From an uncultured Blautia sp. (GTDB taxonomy: Bacteria; Bacillota; Clostridia; Lachnospirales; Lachnospiraceae): 47,994 nt of DNA. The translations under genes were made by a program, and so were the position numbers. The stretch spans positions 1-47,994 of the forward strand of contig CAMOQF010000005.1 in assembly GCA_946622645.1 (NCBI GenBank). Direction: 5' to 3'. Of this stretch, positions 15,555-22,775 are shown piece after piece. Under the pieces are notes generated by a model that saw only the letters and a list, made by a program, of their open reading frames with translations, was not told the origin of the DNA and made no database searches. Numbering within the stretch: the first letter of the stretch is position 1; every line of letters starts with the position of its first letter.

Positions 15555-17213
15555 TTGAAGTGTAAAAGAGTTTTTCTCTCTGTTCTCTCTGTCATGCTGA
15601 TACTGGCGTCCGGATGCCATGCAGTATCGGCAGAATCACCCGAAAGTCCCGAACCGGCTCCGCAGTCCGAATTCGCTCTCAAAATCCTGATCGACCCCGG
15701 TCATCAGGGCTCCAACGTCGACATGAGCGCGCCGGAGCCGAACGGCCCGGGTTCCTCCGTGACTAAAGCAAAAGCTACGACCGGAGCCGCGGGCGACTAC
15801 ACCAGGGTCCCGGAATACCAGCTGAATCTGGATATCTCCCTCATGCTGCGCGATGAGCTGACCGCGCGGGGGTACGAAGTTTTTATGACCCGCACGGATA
15901 ACGACACGGCCATCAGCAACAAGGAGCGCGCCGAGATGGCTTCCGCCGTCCAGGCCGACATTTTTGTACGGATCCACGCCAACAGTTCAACGGATCATTC
16001 TGTGTCAGGCGCCTGTACCATGGCTCCTTCGCCTTCCAATCCGTACGTCTCGCATCTGTCTCCGGAGTCCGAGCGTCTGTCCCGCAGCATTCTGGATGCG
16101 TACTGCGCCGCGACAGGCTTTGGCAGCCAGGGCGTCATCTTTGCGGACGACATGACCGGCATCAACTGGAGCTCCGTCCCCGTCACCATCCTGGAGATGG
16201 GCTACATGAGCAACGAGTCCGACGACAACCGCATGAATGATCCCGCGGTCCGCCTCCAGATGGTGCAGGGGATCGCCAACGGCATCGACGCTTATTTCGG
16301 GATCGAACGAAGCACCGGAGGAAGTGAAGAAGAAGTGGATATCGAATCAACCGCGAACGTTTTTGCGGAACAGAACTCGGTTCCCGCATCAGACGAAAGC
16401 CTGTCTGACCAAGGTATGCTTTCACCTCCTTCAGGGTCGGACGACAGCGCTTTTGCCGGCAATGCTTCGGATGAAAGGATCACGGAAGTGCTGCAGCAGG
16501 TGCAGTCTCATCTTCCCCAGGGGAACGGAAACTGGTCTGTGTACGTCTGCAATCTGACCAACGACACGGCCGATTCCATCAACAATGCTCCCATGCAGGC
16601 CGCGAGCCTGATCAAGCTGTTTATCATGGGCGCGGTGTACGAACGGTACGACGCCCTTGCCTCCGTGTACGGGGCAGCCGCACTGGACGCGAACCTTTCT
16701 CCCATGATCACCGTCAGCGACAATACAGCCGCCAACACTCTGGTTTCTTATCTGGGCGGAGGCGATGCCACCGCCGGGATGAACGTTGTCAATCAGTTCT
16801 GCAGAGACCACGGCTATGGCTCCACCTCGATGGGACGCCTTCTGCTGGCAAGCAACGCGAACGGCGACAACTACACCTCGGTGGAAGACTGCGGTCGTTT
16901 CCTGAAGGAGATCTACGACGCCTGCTCCGGTCTTACCGACCGGTCCAGCCTCTCGCATACTTCGGAAATGTTCGCTCTGCTGCAGCAGCAGACCCGCCGG
17001 CACAAGATCCCGGCCCAGATACCGGCCGGCGTCTCCGTCGCCAACAAGACCGGCGAACTCGACGATGTGGAAAACGACGCCGCGATCATCTTCAACACCG
17101 GCAACACCGATCTGGTGATCGTGTTCATGTCGGAAAACCTGAACAACGTCGGAGCCGCTCAGGCGTCCATTTCCGCTCTTGCTTACAGTATATACTATTT
17201 CTATAACGGCTGA
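15555..17213 (+). CDS. Lipoprotein fusing N-acetylmuramoyl-L-alanine amidase and a class A beta-lactamase-like serine hydrolase
   Basis: TTG 15555 is chosen because AGGAGG lies 8 nt upstream and it gives a signal peptide ending in LASGC, a lipobox with Cys21; the total is 552 residues. Residues 42-250 are an Amidase_3 domain with all zinc/catalytic positions visible: DPGH50, E87, H141 and E214. After a Ser/Glu/Asp-rich linker (252-305), residues 310-552 are a class A beta-lactamase-like domain with SLIK (351-354), SDN (388-390) and KTG (498-500). I see no Glu166-like residue, so peptidase or esterase activity is more likely than beta-lactam hydrolysis. Both halves act on the cell wall from outside the membrane. 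The terminator at 17239 closes the unit. Confidence 0.88.
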   Translation: MKCKRVFLSVLSVMLILASGCHAVSAESPESPEPAPQSEFALKILIDPGHQGSNVDMSAPEPNGPGSSVTKAKATTGAAGDYTRVPEYQLNLDISLMLRDELTARGYEVFMTRTDNDTAISNKERAEMASAVQADIFVRIHANSSTDHSVSGACTMAPSPSNPYVSHLSPESERLSRSILDAYCAATGFGSQGVIFADDMTGINWSSVPVTILEMGYMSNESDDNRMNDPAVRLQMVQGIANGIDAYFGIERSTGGSEEEVDIESTANVFAEQNSVPASDESLSDQGMLSPPSGSDDSAFAGNASDERITEVLQQVQSHLPQGNGNWSVYVCNLTNDTADSINNAPMQAASLIKLFIMGAVYERYDALASVYGAAALDANLSPMITVSDNTAANTLVSYLGGGDATAGMNVVNQFCRDHGYGSTSMGRLLLASNANGDNYTSVEDCGRFLKEIYDACSGLTDRSSLSHTSEMFALLQQQTRRHKIPAQIPAGVSVANKTGELDDVENDAAIIFNTGNTDLVIVFMSENLNNVGAAQASISALAYSIYYFYNG

Positions 17214-17232
17214 GTAAAATGGAGTTTACGAC

Positions 17233-17268
17233 AAAAAAGGAGATGTCTTTTCGGACATCTCCTTTTTA
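17233..17268. terminator. Bidirectional terminator between the amidase fusion and metallopeptidase genes
   Basis: GGAGATGTC (17239-17247) pairs with GACATCTCC (17254-17262) around a 6-nt loop, flanked by six A's on the left and five T's on the right. It serves both converging genes. Confidence 0.9.
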
Positions 17269-17306
17269 TATGCAGCTGATCGCAACGATCGGCAGACCGC
17301 TGTCTT

Positions 17307-19052
17307 TTATGCAGCTTCTTCGATGGCTTCCTCTTCTCCGATATAGTCATGCACCGCTTCCGCGATGGAAAGGATCTCTTCTTCCTGAAGCGGATCCGGA
17401 ATGCCGCACCACTCCAGGATCGCCAGGAAATAATACTGTCCTGTATAGGTGCTGGCTTCCAGGTAGGCCTGTATGGCGGCATCCCTGTCAGACTGCGCCA
17501 TCTTCCAGATCTCCAGGGCCGCCAGAGCGGAAGTCGCGTACATGATATAATAGAACGGTGTTTCATACAGATGAGCGGTCTCCACCCAGGTGTACCGGTC
17601 AAGTTCTGAATCATATCTCCCATAGTCCGTCAGGATCTTCTTCATCAGTTCATTCATCTGATCGAGAGACAGATCCGGATTCCGGAAGACGGTCTGTTCA
17701 AATTCTTCCACGGCCATGCCATCCAGCACTGCCTCCAGAATGCGCGCCAGCGCATTAAGCTCCATCCAGACGCCTGAACCGTCCTCAAAGATTTCCCGCC
17801 AGTATGGCATGAACAAAAGCTCCAGCCCCTGGGAATGGACCTCTTCGATATCGCTGATGGGATAATCGAAGGGAGCTTTTACCGTGCTGTGGAACATATT
17901 ATTGAAATGGCCGAATTCGTGTACGGCCGTGTAATAGTCTCTGTAATCCCCGGTCATCCTGTCCACGATCACGGCTGATCCGTAATAAGGCAGATCAGTG
18001 GTATATCCTTTATCCCTTCTGTTCGCAGACGTGTCACAGGAATAAGCCTTGCAGTCCACCAGATAGTCGAAGGCTTCGTTCAGGGCCGGACTGATCCTGC
18101 CGATAAATGGCCGGATGTCGGTGAGGATCTGTTCAAAGTCTCCGTTGCCCGCTTCATAAAGAACGTCCGTATTCAGATTCTCCATATAGAAGGTGAGCGA
18201 ACGGTAGAGGGGAACGATCTCTTTTTTGATCACGTCCCCGAGCGAGAGGATCTCCTCGTCCGTGTAGTCGCGGTCATAGTACTCATAGGCATACTCCACG
18301 TAATTGTCATATCCGTTATAACGCGCTTCCTCCGTGTAGGCGCGGACCAGATCCAGATAAACGGAACCCAGGACCGCATTCTCCGCCTTCCAGAGCTCGA
18401 GCAGGATCTTCTGGTCCTCTTCCTCGGAAAGGTCGTACGCTTCCATATACTTGTCGAAGGTCCACTCTTCTCCGTCCACGATGACCGAAACGTCCTGTCC
18501 GGCTTTTTCAAAATACTCCAGCTCCAGAGAGAGCTCCTTCGCCTCTATGCTGTTTGCCTCTTCCGTGTCCGGCTCATAGTCCCGCACATGGGAGACCTGC
18601 TCTTCACCGGGAAGGGTCTTTCTGACTTCCGCGATATAACGGCCTTTGGCCGCGCACGAAAGCCCTTCCATCATGACGTCCCGGATCTGTTCCATCAGAG
18701 CATCCGCGTTCTCCAGCTCTTCAGCGAGGGCTTCGTCCGTCGTGTCGGCCGCGGCCTCGTTTTCCAGGATGGTGAGAAGCGTAGCCTGCCGGTCGTATTC
18801 TTTCAGCATCTGTTCGCACAGATCTCTGACCGCTTCCTCGTTTCCTTCTCCCTTGTTCAGCTCCTTCATCTGCCGGGTCATCTCCTCCATGGGAGCGGTC
18901 TCCAGGCCGGTGCAGGTCAGTTCCGGATAAACGATCGGTATATGCTCTTTTACAGGGTAGGCAAAGTCACTCGCATAGGCGGCCCCGCCTGCGGTCTGTA
19001 AAGTCAGCAGGAAAGAGAGGCCAAGACACAGGATCCGTTTTTTTACAATCAT
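17307..19052 (-). CDS. Secreted M3-like zinc metallopeptidase
   Basis: The start at 19052 gives a signal peptide (IVKKRILCLGLSFLLTL...AYA) and 581 residues. An N-terminal helical region with acidic coiled stretches is followed by an oligoendopeptidase-like segment (YTEEARYNGYDNYVEYAYEY, about 239-258). The zinc motif HEFGH lies at 378-382 with a downstream Glu near 404 (EEVHSQGLE), as in gluzincins of the M3 type. It should be exported, unlike the usual cytoplasmic oligoendopeptidase F. It is the last gene of the kinase-phosphatase operon, following the unknown gene by 20 nt. A longer form from 19157 would overlap that gene and mask the signal peptide. Confidence 0.82.
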   Translation of the reverse strand: MIVKKRILCLGLSFLLTLQTAGGAAYASDFAYPVKEHIPIVYPELTCTGLETAPMEEMTRQMKELNKGEGNEEAVRDLCEQMLKEYDRQATLLTILENEAAADTTDEALAEELENADALMEQIRDVMMEGLSCAAKGRYIAEVRKTLPGEEQVSHVRDYEPDTEEANSIEAKELSLELEYFEKAGQDVSVIVDGEEWTFDKYMEAYDLSEEEDQKILLELWKAENAVLGSVYLDLVRAYTEEARYNGYDNYVEYAYEYYDRDYTDEEILSLGDVIKKEIVPLYRSLTFYMENLNTDVLYEAGNGDFEQILTDIRPFIGRISPALNEAFDYLVDCKAYSCDTSANRRDKGYTTDLPYYGSAVIVDRMTGDYRDYYTAVHEFGHFNNMFHSTVKAPFDYPISDIEEVHSQGLELLFMPYWREIFEDGSGVWMELNALARILEAVLDGMAVEEFEQTVFRNPDLSLDQMNELMKKILTDYGRYDSELDRYTWVETAHLYETPFYYIMYATSALAALEIWKMAQSDRDAAIQAYLEASTYTGQYYFLAILEWCGIPDPLQEEEILSIAEAVHDYIGEEEAIEEAA

Positions 19053-19072
19053 TTTCACAGCACTCCCGAAAC

Positions 19073-20284
19073 CTACGCTTCTTCGTAGGATTTTTCCCAG
19101 ATCTCCGAGAAGACCGCCATGGGGCAGTCCGTCAGCAGGCACATCAGAATAAAGCATTCGTAGGGATTTACAATGTAGATCTCACCCATTTTGCAGCGGC
19201 TTAAGATCCCCTGGATCTCGTTCAGGAAGGTCTTGTACCGCTCATAGGGATCCTCCTCGTCTCCCTGGGAGATGATAAAAAATTCCAGGGTGATCAGATC
19301 GAATCTCTCCACCGGAAATTTGTGGTTCAGGATGTTGGTGATCCGCTGGCGGCTGAAGCGCTTCTGGCTGAAATGCCTGGCGAGCGTCGAGGCCGACATC
19401 TTCTTCAGGTTGCCCATGTTGTTGATGGGAATGCCGCTGCAGATGACTTTCTCCACATCCGAGGGTGTGATCTGTTCCGCCGTCCAGATCCGGTCTCCCT
19501 TCCATTCGTCTTCATCCGCCTGATACAGCCCGGCGATGATCCCGCGGGTCTTCTGATACAGGGCGAGGAACTCCTGAAAGGCCTGGCTCTTTTCGGAAAG
19601 GGGATCCTCCGTAAAGACCTTCAGATGCATGAGCCAGTCCATCAGCTGCTCTTCGGTGTCCAGGGCCGGCTGCCCTGCGGGATGATCCTTCCGGATGCCT
19701 GTCTCATCGGGCGCAGCAGCGAGAAATCTTTCTTTGATCTCCTGTGCCTTTGTATAGCCCAGTCTGTTTGTATAGCAGAACCAGAAGATCGCTTCGTCCG
19801 GATTGTTAAAATCAAAATCCGGTTCTTTCAACACGCGGGTCAGAAAATCGCTCACATCTTCCACGGTCATCCGAAGGCCGAAGCCGAGCAGAAATACGGT
19901 CTCCCGCTTAACGGAAGCCTGGCTCAGCCAGTTGGAAGCGAGGGAGGAGAGCTTGGTGGAAGTCGGCGTCATGGATTTGGGGGTGCAGGTCTCCCGGAAG
20001 GAATCGATCATGATCTCACGGTAAAGCTCCTGCGGCACCTCGGGGAAGGGTTCGGTGAGGCCCGCCCGTTCGTAGATGTATCTTTTCAGATAGTCGCCGA
20101 AAGAGACAAGCTCCATCTCTTTGTAGAGATAGTTAAAGATGGTTTCGGCATCCTCATCCTCAAACTCTTCGAGGCTCACCACCTCGCGGAAGCGGCGGGC
20201 GGCTTTTCTGGTAAATTCATAATCCTGGATCGGTTCGATGTTTTCGGCCTGTTCAAAATCCAGGTCCTGCATACTGTTTCGCAT
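19073..20284 (-). CDS. Uncharacterised helical protein in the kinase/phosphatase operon
   Basis: The 403-residue protein has no signal peptide or membrane helix and no motif I can name. It is rich in helices, Asp/Glu and aromatic residues. A conserved-looking core RETVFLLGFGLRMTVEDVSDFLTRVL is followed by NNPDEAIFWFCYTNRLGY and, later, SASTLARHFSQKRFSRQRITNIL, which resembles a helix-turn-helix-like segment. It lies 9 nt after the PP2C gene and 20 nt before the metallopeptidase gene, so it probably belongs to the same signalling module. A role as a kinase substrate or adaptor is only a guess. The ribosome site GGAGAG precedes ATG 20284. Confidence 0.7.
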   Translation of the reverse strand: MRNSMQDLDFEQAENIEPIQDYEFTRKAARRFREVVSLEEFEDEDAETIFNYLYKEMELVSFGDYLKRYIYERAGLTEPFPEVPQELYREIMIDSFRETCTPKSMTPTSTKLSSLASNWLSQASVKRETVFLLGFGLRMTVEDVSDFLTRVLKEPDFDFNNPDEAIFWFCYTNRLGYTKAQEIKERFLAAAPDETGIRKDHPAGQPALDTEEQLMDWLMHLKVFTEDPLSEKSQAFQEFLALYQKTRGIIAGLYQADEDEWKGDRIWTAEQITPSDVEKVICSGIPINNMGNLKKMSASTLARHFSQKRFSRQRITNILNHKFPVERFDLITLEFFIISQGDEEDPYERYKTFLNEIQGILSRCKMGEIYIVNPYECFILMCLLTDCPMAVFSEIWEKSYEEA

Positions 20285-20293
20285 ACTCTCTCC

Positions 20294-21061
20294 TTACCGG
20301 GCCACACGCCCCAGCCAGATCGTCGTGTTATCGCGTCCGCCATGATCAAGCGCCATGGAAAGAAGCCTTTCCACGGCTTTCTCCGGTTCCGTCTCCTCGG
20401 AGAGCACCTTCTCGATGGACCGGTCGTCCACCATGTCGGTCAGACCGTCTGTGCACAGAAGGATCTGAAGGCCGTCCTGGACACGGACAGATTCTATTGT
20501 CGGGTCCGGCGTCATCCCTTCGGAGTCCTCCATGCCAAGATACTGGACAAGCGGCGCTTTTCCTATGGAAGAAAAGCGAAGCACATGATCCTTCGACACC
20601 TGCCGGAAGCCGGAAGGTTCCTTCAGATAGATGCGGCTGTCTCCCAGGTTAGCCAGATGGACTGCCTTCCTGGTAAAGAAAGCGCACACCATGGTGCTGC
20701 CCATGGATTCGATCCGGTTTTCCCTTCCATAGCCGGTCACCCTGTCGTTCATCGCAAGACAAAGCTCCCGGAGATAGCGTTCCCAGTCGAAAAAGAACCA
20801 TCCCGGCGGATGTTCCCGCAGATATGCGCCAAAGGAGACAGCGCCGAGGTACGAAGCGGTCTCTCCGCAGCTTTCGCCGCCCATTCCGTCCAGAACGGCC
20901 GCGCCGCAGGAACCTTTCCCGCGCAGTTTTCCGGTCACGATCCCTTCTGAGCCGTTGTTCTGTTCCGGAAGGAAATGCCCGTCGCACCAGAAATTGTCTT
21001 CATTGTTCTTTCGCACCTTCCCGATGTGGGATGTGTATGCGTAATCGATGTTATATGTCAT
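20294..21061 (-). CDS. PP2C-family protein phosphatase
   Basis: From ATG 21061 the protein has 255 residues; an in-frame GTG at 21073 overlaps the GTGAGG ribosome site and is not chosen. PP2C motifs are visible: IGKVRKNNEDNFW near the N terminus, LDGMGGESCGE (metal site), NLGDSRIYL, VSKDHV, LLCTDGLTDMV and GGRDNTT(I)W. It dephosphorylates Ser/Thr residues with two Mn/Mg ions and is expected to oppose the adjacent kinase. It lies 23 nt after the kinase gene. It appears soluble and cytoplasmic. Confidence 0.93.
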   Translation of the reverse strand: MTYNIDYAYTSHIGKVRKNNEDNFWCDGHFLPEQNNGSEGIVTGKLRGKGSCGAAVLDGMGGESCGETASYLGAVSFGAYLREHPPGWFFFDWERYLRELCLAMNDRVTGYGRENRIESMGSTMVCAFFTRKAVHLANLGDSRIYLKEPSGFRQVSKDHVLRFSSIGKAPLVQYLGMEDSEGMTPDPTIESVRVQDGLQILLCTDGLTDMVDDRSIEKVLSEETEPEKAVERLLSMALDHGGRDNTTIWLGRVAR

Positions 21062-21084
21062 CTCAAGCCTCACAGTATGGTTTG

Positions 21085-22689
21085 TCAGGTCTCCATCTGG
21101 ACGATGGATCTGCGCCAGTATTTGTCACCCCGTTCTTCATATTCCGGATCGTCGTATTCTTCATCGTGAACGCTGCCCTCTTTGTCGATCCAGCGGATCA
21201 GCATACCGTCGCGGTAGTAATACAGCTCTTCCTCTTCGCCCTTCCAGATATAGGCAAAGAAAAGGCTGCCGTTCCAGTAATAGTATTCTTCGTTGACGCC
21301 TTCCTCAGAGAGGGCCGGATAGACCATCACTTTGCGGAGCTGACCGTCTTTGTCATAGTATTTGACGCGTTCCCCTTCGGTCCCGATCGTATCGTAGCCG
21401 GGCAGCTCCTCCACGATGGTGGTGACGCGCTCGCTGATCAGATCCATCGAGGTGGCAAAGTCCAGGCTGGCCGTTTCTTCCGAGACTTCGCTGCGGTCCT
21501 GGATCGAAGAGATCATGCGCTCCGTCTGTTCACGCACGGTATCCTCCACCATCCTTTTCAGGAAATATCCGACGCCGGCGCCGACAAGCACGATCACCGC
21601 CAGGAATGCAGCCGCCCAGGGCACCGCCTGGCGGAAGCGTGAAGAGGTTTCATTTTTTTTGTGATCTTTGTCCTGATTTCCGTCTGAAACGCCGTCCGAC
21701 CCGGAGTCTGTTCCGGATGTCTCTTCTTGCACGCCGGACGGTTCGGGAATGATCTCAGCCGGCTTTCCGGTCAGGATCCTCTGCTGCACCTTTTCCAGAT
21801 CCGCAAGCATTTCGCCGGGAGTCCGGTAGCGTTCGGCCGGGGAATAGGCGCAGGCTTTGAGGATCACATAGGAAAGATCCTCCCCCGCGTCCGCGCTCGG
21901 CGGCAGGGCTTCGCCCGACATTCTGCGCACCAGAGCGTTTTCTTTGTCCTTGTAGGTGATCAGCTGCTTGTCCAGACTGATGAACGGGAGCCGGTTCTGG
22001 TTGGTCAGGCGGTACATGACAAGGCCCAGGGCATAGATGTCCACCTGGTTCGTGCAGGGCTCTCCGTGGTACATTTCCGGCGCCATGTAGGAGCTTGTCC
22101 CCTTTTTGGAAAGGCCGCCGATGGTTTTTTCGATCTCGCGGGCGATGCCGAAATCTCCCAGTTTAAAGTCACCGAAACGGGAGACGAAGATGTTCTCCGG
22201 TTTGATGTCCCTGTGTATGATGTGGAGCCTGCTGCAGTAAATGAGGGCGCGGCACAGATCGCAGCCGAGCTTGACGGTCTTTTCTTCATCAAAGCTGTTT
22301 TCGGTCAGGTATTCCTGAAAGCTTTCCAGGAATTCCATGCGGATGTAGATTTCCCATCCGATCTCATCCAGGTACTCGGTGACCTTGTAGTCTTCGACGG
22401 CGACCACGTAGGAATTTCCGCGGAAATTTTCCATGGTGCTGATCTCGCGCAGGCACTCTTCCATCACGTTTTCAAAATACCTGCGGGCGTCCTCTTCGCT
22501 GCCTGTCTCGGCAAGGACACTGCTGAGTTCTTCGCGGCTCTCCGGAATAGTGATGATCTTGATGGCCGAATAGAAGGAATGGCCTTTTACGGTCCGTTCC
22601 GCTTTATAGACGCGGCCATAGGCGCCTTCGCCGGCTTTGCTGATGATGTTCCATTCCGGCCAAGGGCTCATGGGAAGCTCCCGATCCAT
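21085..22689 (-). CDS. Membrane Ser/Thr protein kinase without PASTA domains
   Basis: The start at 22689 lies 7 nt after AGGGGG; 534 residues. The N-terminal kinase domain has the Gly loop GEGAYGRVY (about 20-28), a catalytic Lys in AIKI, HRDIKPEN at about 159-166, DFG at about 179-181 and a GTSSYMAPE activation segment. A Ser/Asp/Gly-rich linker leads to one membrane helix (about 356-377). The roughly 155-residue outer domain has repeated Tyr/Glu/Trp-rich strands (YYYWNGSLFF, YYYRDGMLIRW), not PASTA repeats. It probably senses something outside the cell, but the ligand is unknown. The PP2C gene is directly downstream. Confidence 0.93.
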   Translation of the reverse strand: MDRELPMSPWPEWNIISKAGEGAYGRVYKAERTVKGHSFYSAIKIITIPESREELSSVLAETGSEEDARRYFENVMEECLREISTMENFRGNSYVVAVEDYKVTEYLDEIGWEIYIRMEFLESFQEYLTENSFDEEKTVKLGCDLCRALIYCSRLHIIHRDIKPENIFVSRFGDFKLGDFGIAREIEKTIGGLSKKGTSSYMAPEMYHGEPCTNQVDIYALGLVMYRLTNQNRLPFISLDKQLITYKDKENALVRRMSGEALPPSADAGEDLSYVILKACAYSPAERYRTPGEMLADLEKVQQRILTGKPAEIIPEPSGVQEETSGTDSGSDGVSDGNQDKDHKKNETSSRFRQAVPWAAAFLAVIVLVGAGVGYFLKRMVEDTVREQTERMISSIQDRSEVSEETASLDFATSMDLISERVTTIVEELPGYDTIGTEGERVKYYDKDGQLRKVMVYPALSEEGVNEEYYYWNGSLFFAYIWKGEEEELYYYRDGMLIRWIDKEGSVHDEEYDDPEYEERGDKYWRRSIVQMET

Positions 22690-22719
22690 GTACACACCCC
22701 CTTTCTATACTTTTTTTGT

Positions 22720-22728
22720 ATTATAACA
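22720..22728 (-). promoter_or_regulatory. Extended -10 promoter of the kinase operon
   Basis: Minus-strand TGTTATAAT (22728-22720) is an extended -10 with perfect TATAAT. The position expected for the -35 falls inside the rpoC terminator hairpin and shows no good match. Confidence 0.6.
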
Positions 22729-22733
22729 CAAAC

Positions 22734-22760
22734 CGGGCGGGGGTGAAATACCCCCGCCCG
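22734..22760 (-). terminator. rpoC terminator hairpin
   Basis: An 11-bp very GC-rich stem (22734-22744 with 22750-22760, CGGGCGGGGGT/ACCCCCGCCCG) with a 5-nt loop begins 15 nt past the rpoC stop. The following U-tract is interrupted (GTTTGTGTT), so termination may be incomplete. Confidence 0.75.
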
Positions 22761-22775
22761 ATCAATGTGTTCGCT

